From contig NZ_MLCE01000021.1 in assembly GCF_002300165.1 (NCBI RefSeq), positions 1-64,000 on the forward strand: DNA of 64,000 bases. Reading direction: 5' to 3'. Positions within the stretch are counted from its first letter, which is position 1. Each line of letters begins with the position of its first letter. Shown one piece after another: positions 8,666 to 17,517 of this stretch. This stretch comes from Streptomyces sp. Tue6028. GTDB taxonomy: Bacteria > Actinomycetota > Actinomycetes > Streptomycetales > Streptomycetaceae. Position numbers and translations under genes: made by a program. Below the pieces are notes generated by a model. It did not search any database. It saw only the letters and a list, made by a program, of their open reading frames with translations, and was not told the origin of the DNA.

Positions 8666-8778
8666 TCCGCGGTCTCCTGCTCCGTCACGCGATCGTCTCC
8701 CACGTCGCCGTGCGCACCGTGCACGCCATGCATTTCATGCATCTCACGCACCTCATGCACGCCATGCATCTCACGCAC
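8662..8778 (-). CDS. Putative 38-residue Met/His-rich micro-protein
   Basis: A GTG at 8778 follows the MFS stop (8782-8780) after one base, and the frame ends in TGA overlapping the tetR ATG (ATGA). The peptide is three nine-residue repeats, VREMHGVHE, VREMHEMHG, VHGAHGDVG, followed by DDRVTEQETAE. It has four Met and seven His in its first 27 residues, spaced as in soft-metal-binding peptides. The DNA repeat is 27 bp, so the frame is preserved. No strong ribosome site is present, but translation could be coupled. It may instead be a simple repeat with no product. Confidence 0.4.
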   Translation of the reverse strand: MREMHGVHEVREMHEMHGVHGAHGDVGDDRVTEQETAE

Positions 8779-8779
8779 G

Positions 8780-10444
8780 TCACGCGGCGTCCTGCGCCTT
8801 CATGCCCTGTGCCGTCGATTCTGCGTCCTGGGGCCCGCCCCGGGCCACCTTCCGGGACGCCGCCGGGCGGCCGGGCAGGTAGACCGCGGCGAGGACGGCA
8901 GCCAGCAGGGAGATGATCCCGCAAGCCGTCAGGACCAGGTTCATGCCGTGCACGAAGGCGTCGTGGGCACTGGCCGCGAGACCGGTGTCGTGCAGCCGGC
9001 GGGCCACCTCGTCCGCGCCGGACACCGAGTCGCGGGCCGTGTCGGCGGCCTGCCCGGGCAGTCCGCCGGTGCGCAGCCGGGCGAGGTAGCCGTAGCCGAG
9101 GAGGCTGCCGAGGCCGGCCACGCCGAGGACTCCGCCCAGCTGCTGGACGGTCTCCAGCAGGCTCGTGCCGCGGCCGGTGCTGCCGCCGGCCAGCGACCCC
9201 ATCACCAGGCTGGTCGCCGGCACGACGGCGAGGCCGAAACCGAGACCTGTCAGGGAGAGCCACAACGCGGTGAAGGCGTAGCCGTCGGCGCCGTCCGTGG
9301 TCGCCCCGAGCAGGGCGCCTCCCGCGAGGACGGCCATGCCGAGGGTGACGGCGGCGCGGGCACCGATCCGGGGCACGAGCGACTCGCTCGCCGTGGCGGC
9401 GGCCATCAGCCCGCCGATCAGGGGCAGTACGCGGATTCCGGTGGCGAAGGAGTCGTGGCCGAGAACGGCCTGGAGGTACTGGGGGACGACGAACAGGATC
9501 CCCATCACCGCGAAGTTGACGAAGACCGCGATCAGCGTGCCCCACAGGAAGCGGCGGTCGGCGAACAGCCCGAGGTCGACGATCGGGTGCGGGTGACGGC
9601 GCTCGTGCAGGACGAACCCGGTCAGCAGGACCGCCGCGGAGCCGAGGGCGGCGAGGACGGCCGGGCCGGTCCAGCCGTCGCGCGGGATCAGGATGGTGCC
9701 GTAGACGAGTGCGGTGATGCCGAGGGCGCTCAGCACGGCGCCGACCCCGTCGAACGGGACGGCGCCGGCGCGCTCGGTGCGCCGTGCGTCGCTCGGCAGC
9801 AGCCACAGCCCGGCGGCCAGGGCGAGAACGGTGACGGGCACGTTGAACAGGAAGACGGAGCCCCACCGGAAGTGGTCGAGGAGCCAGCCGCCGACGAGAG
9901 GGCCGACGGGCATGCCCAGGGCGGTGGCGGCGGTCCAGACGGCGATGGCCTTGGGCAGTTCCTCCTTGGCGAAGACGCGCGGAAGGATCGCCATCGACAG
10001 CGGCATGATCGTGGCGGCGCCGAGGCCGAGGACGGCGCGGGCCACGATGACCGTGCCGGGCGAGGCGGCGAACGCGCCGCCCAGCGAGGCGAGGCCGAAC
10101 AGGGCCATGCCGCAGAGCAGCAGCCGTTTGTGCCCGTAGCGGTCGCCCAGCAGGCCGACGGGCAGCATGGCCACCGACAGGGCCAGCAGGTAGCCGCCGC
10201 CGATCCACTGCAACTGGGCGCTGTCGGCGTGCAGATCGCCGGCGAGGGTGGGCAGGGCGACGTTGATGATCGTGCCGTCGAGGCCGACGATCAGCACGCT
10301 CAGCGTGAGGGCGGCCAGGGACAGCCAGCGGCGGGGGGAGGCGGACAGGGCCGCGGTCGTCGTGGCCCTGGAAGGCGGAGGAGCCGGGGAAGCCGAAGAA
10401 GGGGCAGCGGAAGCGGGCTGGGCAGGCGGGCGCGACGCGGACAT
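8780..10444 (-). CDS. MFS drug efflux transporter, DHA2 (14-helix) family
   Basis: A 554-residue membrane protein with about 14 hydrophobic segments starting near residue 40. LDGTIINVALPTLA (about 54-67) is the DHA2 motif D1, and GDRYGHKR is the loop 2-3 signature. Members export quaternary amines, dyes and antibiotics with proton antiport. The first 37 residues are Ala/Ser/Pro-rich and disordered. GGAGG sits just upstream of the ATG. The gene heads an operon with the micro-ORF and tetR. Confidence 0.92.
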   Translation of the reverse strand: MSASRPPAQPASAAPSSASPAPPPSRATTTAALSASPRRWLSLAALTLSVLIVGLDGTIINVALPTLAGDLHADSAQLQWIGGGYLLALSVAMLPVGLLGDRYGHKRLLLCGMALFGLASLGGAFAASPGTVIVARAVLGLGAATIMPLSMAILPRVFAKEELPKAIAVWTAATALGMPVGPLVGGWLLDHFRWGSVFLFNVPVTVLALAAGLWLLPSDARRTERAGAVPFDGVGAVLSALGITALVYGTILIPRDGWTGPAVLAALGSAAVLLTGFVLHERRHPHPIVDLGLFADRRFLWGTLIAVFVNFAVMGILFVVPQYLQAVLGHDSFATGIRVLPLIGGLMAAATASESLVPRIGARAAVTLGMAVLAGGALLGATTDGADGYAFTALWLSLTGLGFGLAVVPATSLVMGSLAGGSTGRGTSLLETVQQLGGVLGVAGLGSLLGYGYLARLRTGGLPGQAADTARDSVSGADEVARRLHDTGLAASAHDAFVHGMNLVLTACGIISLLAAVLAAVYLPGRPAASRKVARGGPQDAESTAQGMKAQDAA

Positions 10445-10464
10445 GCGGACCTCCAGAAGGGAGC

Positions 10465-10506
10465 AACCTGATGAGAGGTTACTTCCAAATGAGAGTCCAC
10501 TGTCAA
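10465..10506 (-). promoter_or_regulatory. Promoter and candidate TetR operator of the MFS operon
   Basis: On the minus strand TTGACA (10506-10501) resembles a -35 element, and about 19 bases later TAACCT could be -10. Overlapping the latter is the inverted repeat AACCT-N6-AGGTT (10465-10480). CTCTCAT occurs twice, once inside the palindrome and once upstream. A repressor here would block the polymerase, which fits a TetR-controlled pump. Confidence 0.55.
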
Positions 10507-10567
10507 TATGCAGTTGGCTTTCACATTGGGGCGGCCGCTCGGATGCCCCGCTCCGCCGCGCGCAGCG

Positions 10568-11023
10568 CTACGCCGTCAGCAATGACGGGTCCTTCTTCCA
10601 CTTGAGGATCTTGTCGAAGCTGACGACTGCGCCGCCCCTGCCGGGGCTGCTGTCGATCTCGACGTGGTCCGCGAGTTCATGGATCAGGCACAGCCCCCGT
10701 CCGTGCTCGCTGTCGCCGCGCGCCGGACGGATCGGAGGTCGGGCACGGCCGCCGGGGAAACCCGGGCCCGAGTCGGCGACTTCGATGCGGCACCTCTCCC
10801 CGTCGAGGTAGGCGGTCACCCGATAGGCCTCGGAATAGGGGCCGTTCGCGGTGCCGCCACCGTGCTCGACGGCATTGGCACAGGCCTCGGTGAGGGCGAC
10901 GGAGAGGTCGTACGAGATGTCCGGGTCGACTCCCGCGCTCTCCATCGTGCCGAGCAGCAGGCGTCTCGCGAGCGGAACGCTCGCAGCTTCGCGCCGCAGA
11001 TGGAGTGACCACCAGATGCTCAT
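10568..11023 (-). CDS. RsbW-like anti-sigma factor / ATP-binding serine kinase
   Basis: A 151-residue GHKL ATPase of the HATPase_c_2 type. The N-box is ALTEACANAVEHG (about 44-56), the G1 box DSGPGF (about 87-92) and the G2 box GRGLCLIHEL. Related Streptomyces proteins phosphorylate anti-anti-sigma proteins or bind sigma factors. No sigma or STAS gene lies beside it, so the partner is unknown; the GAF-PP2C-like protein at 662 is a formal candidate for the opposing activity. The ATG encodes MSIWWSLHL. Confidence 0.85.
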   Translation of the reverse strand: MSIWWSLHLRREAASVPLARRLLLGTMESAGVDPDISYDLSVALTEACANAVEHGGGTANGPYSEAYRVTAYLDGERCRIEVADSGPGFPGGRARPPIRPARGDSEHGRGLCLIHELADHVEIDSSPGRGGAVVSFDKILKWKKDPSLLTA

Positions 11024-11246
11024 GCTCCAGCCTCCCGGCCGCGGCTCGACATACCGTTACGTATTGCCGCAAGCACGCGCACGCAATCGCCTGCCCGAGG
11101 TGATGCCGCCCATACGGCGGATGCGCGGGTGCCGAGGATCGGTGTATGTGCACCCAAGACCCCGCACAGGGTGACCTATCGGTCGAACACCACCTAGCGG
11201 ACCTGCCGTACGGGACGAGCCGGGCCAGTGGGATGATGAGCCCGCC

Positions 11247-12077
11247 ATGACTGCCCCCCACAAGCGCTCGGCACGCTCCGGACTCGACCTCCGGACGCTC
11301 AGGGCCGCGGTGTTCGCCGCGGTCTGCGTCGCGCTGGCCGCGGCCGGTCATGGTCTCGCCTCCTGTGCCTCGGTCCCCCTGTGGACACTCGGGGCCGGCT
11401 TCCTCGCGGTCTTCGCGGTCGCCGCCGCACTGGCGGGACGCGAGCGGTCGCTCCCGGGCATCGCCGCGGTCCTCGCGGCCGGACAGACCGCGCTGCACAC
11501 GCTGTTCGGGCTCGGCCAGCACACCGGCGCGACGTCCACGGACGCCATGTCGGGCATGCCGATGTCCGACGCCTCGCTCGTCGAGCGGGCCGCGCGCCTC
11601 GTGTGCGGCACCGCCGCGGCGGCGATCAGTCCGGCACAGGCCCAGCGGATCCTCGCCGAGGCGCGGATCGACACGGGCACGACGGCCGGCATGAGCCCGT
11701 CCATGCACCACCCGGCGGACGCCATGGCGGCCACGGCCGGCTCATCGATGTCGGTCCTGCCGTCCCTGCCGATGCTGCTCGGCCACGTCCTCGCGGCCGT
11801 CGCCGCGGGATGGGTGCTGCGCCGCGGGGACTTGGCGCTGCTGCGTCTCATGCGGCTGTCCGCCCACGGGGTCGCGGAGACGGCACTCGTACGGTCCCTG
11901 CGCTCCGCGTTCGCGCTCGTACGCGCCCTGCGCTCGGGTCTTCTGGGAGCGCCCGACGCGGTCCGCGCACCACGCACCGCGCTGCTCGCGCCCCTGAAGC
12001 CGCAGGCGAGCACACTTCAGCACACCGTCGTCCGGCGCGGGCCGCCGTCCTCCACCGCACTCGTCCTCGCCGCCTGA
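11247..12077 (+). CDS. Integral membrane protein with Met/His-rich loops, copper-cluster associated
   Basis: This 276-residue protein has hydrophobic segments at about 23-45, 48-65, 72-92 and 165-190. The loop between them carries GMPMSD, then MSPSMHHPADAM and GSSMSV, a pattern typical of Cu(I)-handling surfaces. It is the first rightward gene before ycnI, sco, ecuC, copCD and dtpA. The function is not established; copper sensing, transport or chaperoning at the membrane is inferred from composition and position. The basic C-terminal third is probably cytoplasmic. Confidence 0.7.
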   Translation: MTAPHKRSARSGLDLRTLRAAVFAAVCVALAAAGHGLASCASVPLWTLGAGFLAVFAVAAALAGRERSLPGIAAVLAAGQTALHTLFGLGQHTGATSTDAMSGMPMSDASLVERAARLVCGTAAAAISPAQAQRILAEARIDTGTTAGMSPSMHHPADAMAATAGSSMSVLPSLPMLLGHVLAAVAAGWVLRRGDLALLRLMRLSAHGVAETALVRSLRSAFALVRALRSGLLGAPDAVRAPRTALLAPLKPQASTLQHTVVRRGPPSSTALVLAA

Positions 12078-12186
12078 CACGACACGTCACTCCGCCAAGG
12101 GGCCACGCCGTCGTGCGGCACGCGCGCGTGCCCGTCGCGCACGCGCACCCCCTTGCCAACGGACTGAAAGTGGAGTGTCCCCTGCT

Positions 12187-12933
12187 ATGAAGCCTTCCCG
12201 TATCGCCGCCGCCGCTGCCGTCGCCGCCTCGGCCGTCCTCACCCTGTCGGTCCCCGCCTTCGCGCACGTCAGCGTTCAGCCCGAGGGCGCGGCCGCCAAG
12301 GGCGGCTACGCGGTCGTGAACTTCAAGGTCCCCAACGAGCGCGACGACGCCTCGACCACCAAGCTCGAGGTCAGCTTCCCGACCGACCACCCGCTCGCCT
12401 CGGTCATGCCGCAGAAGCTGGACGGCTGGGACGTGAAGGTCACCAAGTCCAAGCTGGACAAGCCGCTGACCGTGCACGGCCAGAAGATCGACGAGGCCGT
12501 CACCAAGGTCACCTGGACCGCCAACGGCAAGGGCGTCGAGCCGGGCTTCTTCCAGAAGTTCCCGCTCTCCATCGGCGCGCTGCCCGAGGACACCGACGAA
12601 CTGGTCTTCAAGGCCGTCCAGACGTACTCCGACAAGGAGGTCGTGCGCTGGATCGAGCCGCAGCAGGAAGGCCAGGAGGAGCCCGAGAACCCGGCCCCGG
12701 TGCTCGCGCTCTCCGCCGCCTCCGAGGACGGCCACCACGGCTCCGCCGACGCCGAGGACGCCTCCGACGCGTCGCACTCGTCCGACGCGAAGGCGGAGTC
12801 CGAGAAGACCACCGAGGCGTCGTCCGACAGCAGCGACACCACCGCGCGCGTGCTCGGCATCATCGGCATCGTCGTCGGCGTGGCGGGCGTGGCGTACGGC
12901 GTGGTGGCCAGCCGCCGCCGCACCGCCGCCTGA
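12187..12933 (+). CDS. ycnI: YcnI-like copper-binding protein (DUF1775), membrane anchored
   Basis: A 248-residue exported protein. The signal peptide ends in AFA at 24-26, which leaves His27 as the mature N-terminus, the residue that forms the mono-histidine copper brace in characterised YcnI. The DUF1775 domain runs to about residue 165. A Glu/Asp/Ser/His linker follows (GHHGSADAED), then one membrane helix (about 222-240) and a basic tail. The likely role is holding or delivering copper outside the cell. GGAG lies before the ATG. Confidence 0.9.
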   Translation: MKPSRIAAAAAVAASAVLTLSVPAFAHVSVQPEGAAAKGGYAVVNFKVPNERDDASTTKLEVSFPTDHPLASVMPQKLDGWDVKVTKSKLDKPLTVHGQKIDEAVTKVTWTANGKGVEPGFFQKFPLSIGALPEDTDELVFKAVQTYSDKEVVRWIEPQQEGQEEPENPAPVLALSAASEDGHHGSADAEDASDASHSSDAKAESEKTTEASSDSSDTTARVLGIIGIVVGVAGVAYGVVASRRRTAA

Positions 12934-13054
12934 GACAGCGCGCGGTACCGAGGCTCATCCCTTCGGTGCGCACCGGGACGTCGTACGACCTGGGCTTCGG
13001 GCCCGGTACGACCCCCGGTGCGCGCCGGAGCGCACACATCTGGGACATTTTTCT

Positions 13055-13708
13055 ATGCGCAAGAAGACGTATGCCGTGGCCGCCCTGTTCGCCGCCGCCA
13101 CCCTGACCCTCTCCGCCTGCGGCAGCGGCGACGACGGCAACAAGCCCGTCGCCGACGTGTCCGCCGAGACCGGCTCCGCCAAGACGGCGACGATCCTCGA
13201 CAAGCCGTTCGAGAAGCCGGACCTCGTGCTCACCGACACGCACGGCAAGAAGTACGACCTGCGCGCGCAGACCAAGGGCCGGCCGACGCTCGTGTACTTC
13301 GGCTACACGCACTGCCCCGACGTCTGCCCGCTGACGATGAACAACCTGGCCGTCGCCAAGAAGCAGCTGCCCAAGGCCGAACAGGACAAGCTCCGCGTCG
13401 TGTTCGTCACCACCGACCCGGACCGCGACACCCCCGCCGCCCTCGGTACGTGGCTCAAGGGCATCGACTCCGACTTCGTCGGCCTCACCGGCGACTTCGC
13501 CACGATCCAGGCCGGCGCGCGCACCCTGGGCATCTCCATCGAGCCGACGTCGAAGGACAAGAACGGCAAGCTCGTCTCCGTTCACGGCACCCAGGTCGTC
13601 GCGTTCTCGCCGAAGACCGACGGCGGCTACGTGCTGTACGGCGAGGACGCCACCGTCGACGACTACACCAAGGACCTGCCCAAGCTCATCAAGGGGGAGA
13701 ACCCGTGA
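13055..13708 (+). CDS. sco: Sco-family copper chaperone lipoprotein
   Basis: A 217-residue thioredoxin-fold lipoprotein. The lipobox is LSAC with Cys22. The copper site is CPDVCP (Cys87, Cys91) with His177 in SVHGTQ. In S. lividans the equivalent Sco works with ECuC and DtpA in copper-dependent development and in loading copper enzymes such as oxidase and GlxA. Its stop overlaps the ecuC start (GTGA), so the two are translationally coupled. Confidence 0.95.
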   Translation: MRKKTYAVAALFAAATLTLSACGSGDDGNKPVADVSAETGSAKTATILDKPFEKPDLVLTDTHGKKYDLRAQTKGRPTLVYFGYTHCPDVCPLTMNNLAVAKKQLPKAEQDKLRVVFVTTDPDRDTPAALGTWLKGIDSDFVGLTGDFATIQAGARTLGISIEPTSKDKNGKLVSVHGTQVVAFSPKTDGGYVLYGEDATVDDYTKDLPKLIKGENP

Positions 13709-14187
13709 GCCGTACCGGCCGGGCCCCGCGTCCGCTCGCCGCGTGCGCGGTCCTCGTGGCCACCGCGACCGCACTCGCGGGCTGCGGCTCGGACGACGGC
13801 GGTTCCTCGGCGGGCAGGCCCGCACTGAAGGTCACCGGCGCCTACATGCCCGCCCCGAGCATGGCCACCATGGCGGCCGGCTTCTTCAACGTCAGCAACA
13901 CCGGCGGCGCCGACACCCTGACCTCGGTCACCAGCAGCCTCTCGGACGACGTCACACTGCACTCCACCCAGGGCGGGGCGATGGAGGAGGAGACGTCGTT
14001 CGCCGTGCCCGCGAAGGGCACGCTGAACTTCGCGAGCGGCGGCAACCACCTCATGTTCGAGAAGCTCACCCGCAAGCCGGAGCAGGGCGAGAAGGTGGCC
14101 GTGGAACTCCACTTCGCCAAATCCGGCACAGTGAAGATATCCATGCCGGTGAAGTCCGCGACGTACACACCGAAGACCGGGCACTGA
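13705..14187 (+). CDS. ecuC: PCuAC-type extracellular copper chaperone (ECuC), lipoprotein
   Basis: A 160-residue lipoprotein with lipobox LAGC (Cys27). The DUF461/PCuAC Cu(I) motif is visible as Met (MPAPSMATMAAGFF), His (VTLHSTQGGAM) and H-x-M (GNHLMFEKL). It is expected to pass Cu(I) to Sco. The GTG overlaps the sco stop and has GGGGGAG upstream. Confidence 0.93.
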   Translation: MSRTGRAPRPLAACAVLVATATALAGCGSDDGGSSAGRPALKVTGAYMPAPSMATMAAGFFNVSNTGGADTLTSVTSSLSDDVTLHSTQGGAMEEETSFAVPAKGTLNFASGGNHLMFEKLTRKPEQGEKVAVELHFAKSGTVKISMPVKSATYTPKTGH

Positions 14188-14200
14188 GGGAGCGACCACC

Positions 14201-16207
14201 TTGACGCAGACCATCGCCCCCCGTTTCCGGACCCTCCTGCTGCTGTTCCTCGCCGTCACCGGCGCGCTCCTGGCCGGGGCGGCGCCCGCCTCCGCGCACG
14301 CAGCGCTGACCGGGAGCGACCCGAAGCAGGGGTCGGTGGTCGACCAGGCGCCCACCCAGGTGTCGCTCACCTTCTCCGAGAAGGTCGCGCTGTCCGACGG
14401 TTCGCTCCGCGTGCTCGACCCCAAGGGCAAGCGGGTCGACACCGGCCGGGCCGCCAACCTGAGCGGCACCACGTACGGCGTGAAGCTGCACTCGGGACTG
14501 CCCGACGGCACCTTCACCGTCACCTACCAGGTGGTCTCCGAGGACAGCCACCCCGTCTCCGGTGCCTTCACCTTCTCCGTCGGCGCGCCCTCGCAGACCT
14601 CCGTCGCCCTGTCCGACCAGGGCGCGGGCGGCGGAACCGTCGGCGTGCTCTACGGCATCGCACGCTACGTCTCCTACGCGGGCTTCGTCCTCCTGGTCGG
14701 CGGAGCCGCCTTCGTGCTGACCTGCTGGCAGCGCGGTGCCGGCGTCCGGCCGGTCCAGCGGCTCGTCGTCACCGGCTGGCTCGCCCTCACCGGCGCCACG
14801 CTCGCGCTGCTGCTCCTGCGCGGTTCGTACGTCGGCTCCGGCAAGATCGGCGACATCTTCGACCTGAGCCTGCTGGGTCAGGTGCTCCAGACCAAGTCGG
14901 GCGCGGCCCTGGTGTCCCGGCTGCTGCTGCTCGCCGCCGCGGCGCTGTTCATCGCGGTGCTCTTCGGGGCGTACGTCAAGCGGGACGAACCCGAGGCCCA
15001 GGCGTCCGACACGTCCGCCACGGACGATGCGACCGACGGGACCGACGGATCCAGCGGGGGCGAGGACGAGGCCACCGTGGCGGCCGCCCGGGCCGCCGAG
15101 GCCGCGGACAGAGCCGCCGAGAAGAAGGACCTCACCTTCGGCCTCGCGATCGGCGGCACCGTCGTCGCGGCGGGCCTGGCCGCGACCTGGGCGATGGCCG
15201 AGCACGCCTCGACCGGCCTCCAGCCCGGTATCGCGATGCCCGTCGACGTACTGCACCTGCTGGCCGTCGCCGCATGGCTCGGCGGGCTGTCGGCCCTGCT
15301 GACGGCACTGTTCAGGGCTCCGGCCGAGGACGCGATCGAGACGGCGGCCGTGCGCCGCTTCTCCCGCCTCGCGTTCGGCGCCGTGGTCACGCTGGTCGCC
15401 ACCGGGATCTACCAGTCGTGGCGCCAGCTCGGTTCCTGGTCCGCGTTCACCGGCACGAGGTACGGACAGCTGCTGCTCGCCAAGATCGCTCTGGTGGCGG
15501 TCCTCGTCGGCATCGCATGGATCTCACGCCGCTGGACCGGCCGGCTGTCCGAGGCGCCGGCTTCGGAGGAACGAGGCTCCGCGGCCGAGGACGTGGCCGA
15601 ACAGCGCGAGGAGACCCGGGAGACGGTCCCGGCGGACTCCCGGCGTGCCGCGCAGCTCGCCCGGCAGCGGGCGGCCGTCGCCACCGCGCGCGACAAGCGC
15701 CTGCGTGACGCCGATCCGCACCGCTCGGGTCTGCGTCGCTCGGTGCTCGCGGAGGCGGGTGTCGCCGTCGTCCTGCTCGCGGTCACGACCGTGCTGACCT
15801 CCACCGAGCCCGGGCGTACGGAGGAGGCGGCCCAGCAGGCCACCGCTTCCGCGTCCCAGCGCTCGGGCCCGCTGTCCCTGAAGATCCCGTTCGACACCGG
15901 CGGCGAGGACGGCAAGGGCACCGTGGAGCTCACCCTCGACCCGGCCCGCGTCGGCGGCAACGAGATGCATGTCTTCGTGGAGCGGCCCAACGGCAAGGCC
16001 TTCGACGTCCCCGAGGTGAAGGTCGCCTTCACCCTCGCCGCGAAGGACATCGGCCCGCTGCCCGTGACCCCCGACCGCATCGCCACCGGACACTGGTCGG
16101 CGAGCGGAGTGCAGATCCCCATGGCGGGCGACTGGAAGATCGCGGTGACCGTGCGCACCTCCGACATCGACCAGGCGACCGTGAACAAGAACGCGCAGAT
16201 CGGCTGA
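14201..16207 (+). CDS. copCD: CopC-CopD fusion copper import protein
   Basis: A 668-residue protein. The signal peptide ends in ASA at 30-32, so His33 becomes the mature N-terminus as in CopC. CopC occupies about 33-128 (HAALTGSDP, SEDSHPVSGAF). A CopD-like membrane domain with about eight helices follows, interrupted by a long acidic/Ala-rich cytoplasmic segment (about 262-310). A second charged segment (about 445-510) and a last helix precede a C-terminal extracellular domain (about 560-668). The start is TTG at 14201 with AGGGAGCG upstream; DtpA follows after 8 bases. Confidence 0.9.
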   Translation: MTQTIAPRFRTLLLLFLAVTGALLAGAAPASAHAALTGSDPKQGSVVDQAPTQVSLTFSEKVALSDGSLRVLDPKGKRVDTGRAANLSGTTYGVKLHSGLPDGTFTVTYQVVSEDSHPVSGAFTFSVGAPSQTSVALSDQGAGGGTVGVLYGIARYVSYAGFVLLVGGAAFVLTCWQRGAGVRPVQRLVVTGWLALTGATLALLLLRGSYVGSGKIGDIFDLSLLGQVLQTKSGAALVSRLLLLAAAALFIAVLFGAYVKRDEPEAQASDTSATDDATDGTDGSSGGEDEATVAAARAAEAADRAAEKKDLTFGLAIGGTVVAAGLAATWAMAEHASTGLQPGIAMPVDVLHLLAVAAWLGGLSALLTALFRAPAEDAIETAAVRRFSRLAFGAVVTLVATGIYQSWRQLGSWSAFTGTRYGQLLLAKIALVAVLVGIAWISRRWTGRLSEAPASEERGSAAEDVAEQREETRETVPADSRRAAQLARQRAAVATARDKRLRDADPHRSGLRRSVLAEAGVAVVLLAVTTVLTSTEPGRTEEAAQQATASASQRSGPLSLKIPFDTGGEDGKGTVELTLDPARVGGNEMHVFVERPNGKAFDVPEVKVAFTLAAKDIGPLPVTPDRIATGHWSASGVQIPMAGDWKIAVTVRTSDIDQATVNKNAQIG

Positions 16208-16215
16208 ACCCCACC

Positions 16216-17496
16216 ATGTCCGACCAGTCCACTCCCGACGCCGTCTCCTCCCCCGAGGCCGCCGCCAAGGGCGGCTTCTCGCGGCGCCGGCTGCTCGGCA
16301 CCGCCGGCGCCACCGGTCTCGCCCTGGGCGCGGCCGGGGGCGCCGCCGGATACGCGGCCGCTCCGAACGACGAGAGCGGCGCGCCGGCCGCGCCGCTGAG
16401 CTCGGTCGGCTCGGACGCGGTGATGTTTCACGGGAAACATCAGCCGGGCATCACGACCGCCCTCCAGGCACGCGGCCACCTCGTCGCCTTCGACCTGGCG
16501 GCGGGCGCGGGCCGCAAGGAGGCCGCCGCGCTGCTCCGCCGCTGGTCGGCGACCGCCCAGCGGCTGATGGCGGGCGAGCCTGCCGCCCAGGACGACACGG
16601 ATGTCGCACGCGACGCCGGCCCTTCCTCCCTGACGGTCACCTTCGGATTCGGCCACAGCTTCTTCGCGCGTACGGGCCTGGAGAAGCAGCGCCCGGTGGC
16701 GCTCGACCCGCTGCCCGACTTCTCCTCCGACCACCTCGACAAGGCGCGCAGCAACGGCGACCTGTGGGTGCAGATCGGAGCGAACGACGCCCTGGTCGCC
16801 TTTCACGCCCTGCGCGCCGTCCAGAAGGACGCGGGCAGCGCGGCCCGGGTGCGCTGGCAGATGAACGGCTTCAACCGCTCGCCCGGCGCGACCGGGCGGC
16901 CCATGACGGCTCGCAACCTGATGGGGCAGATCGACGGCACCCGCAACCCGAAGCCGTCCGAGTCCGACTTCGACCGGCGCGTCTTCGTGCCCGCCGCGGG
17001 CGAGCCGGCCTGGATGGCGAACGGCTCCTATGCCGTCGTCCGCCGTATCCGCATGCTCCTCGACGGCTGGGAGAAGCTCTCTCCCACGGCCCAGGAGGAT
17101 GTCATCGGGCGGAAGAAGGCCACCGGCGCCCCGCTCAGCGGCGGCACCGAGACCACGCCGATGGACCTGGACAAGACCGACGCCGACGGCAATCTCGTCG
17201 TCCCGATCAACGCGCATGCCAGGATCACCCGGCCCGACCAGAACGGCGGTGCCGCGATGCTGCGCCGCCCGTTCTCCTTCCACGACGGCATCGACACGGA
17301 CGGGGTGCCCGACGCGGGGCTGCTCTTCGTCTGCTGGCAGGCCGATCCGGTGCGCGGATTCGTGCCCGTCCAGCGCAAGCTCGACCGCGGTGACGCGCTC
17401 TCCACCTTCGTCCGCCACGAGTCGAGCGGCCTGTTCGCGGTGCCTGGCGGGGCGGCGACGGGCGAGTACGTGGGGCAGCGCCTGCTGGAGGGCTGA
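16216..17496 (+). CDS. dtpA: Tat-exported Dyp-type haem peroxidase
   Basis: A 426-residue peroxidase with a twin-arginine signal (FSRRRLLG at about 21-28). The Dyp GxxDG motif is GQIDG with catalytic D240, and the haem-ligand His lies in the NAHARITRP region. In S. lividans the counterpart DtpA sits in the same cluster with Sco and ECuC and is needed for maturation of the copper oxidase GlxA and for aerial growth. Residues about 70-74 (MFHGK) are encoded by a near-parS sequence, noted separately. Confidence 0.93.
   Translation: MSDQSTPDAVSSPEAAAKGGFSRRRLLGTAGATGLALGAAGGAAGYAAAPNDESGAPAAPLSSVGSDAVMFHGKHQPGITTALQARGHLVAFDLAAGAGRKEAAALLRRWSATAQRLMAGEPAAQDDTDVARDAGPSSLTVTFGFGHSFFARTGLEKQRPVALDPLPDFSSDHLDKARSNGDLWVQIGANDALVAFHALRAVQKDAGSAARVRWQMNGFNRSPGATGRPMTARNLMGQIDGTRNPKPSESDFDRRVFVPAAGEPAWMANGSYAVVRRIRMLLDGWEKLSPTAQEDVIGRKKATGAPLSGGTETTPMDLDKTDADGNLVVPINAHARITRPDQNGGAAMLRRPFSFHDGIDTDGVPDAGLLFVCWQADPVRGFVPVQRKLDRGDALSTFVRHESSGLFAVPGGAATGEYVGQRLLEG
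16425..16438. other. Near-parS site inside dtpA
   Basis: GTTTCACGGGAAAC differs from the Streptomyces ParB site GTTTCACGTGAAAC at one central base. The palindrome extends two bases further on each side (AT...AT). The coding frame tolerates it as Met-Phe-His-Gly-Lys. Confidence 0.5.
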
Positions 17497-17517
17497 CCGC
17501 CCCGCATCGCCTCTGGG

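Noticed and set aside
8090..10471. 793-codon plus-strand frame through tetR and the MFS gene
   Set aside because: Antisense shadow; product is repetitive Gly/Glu/Asp without a domain.
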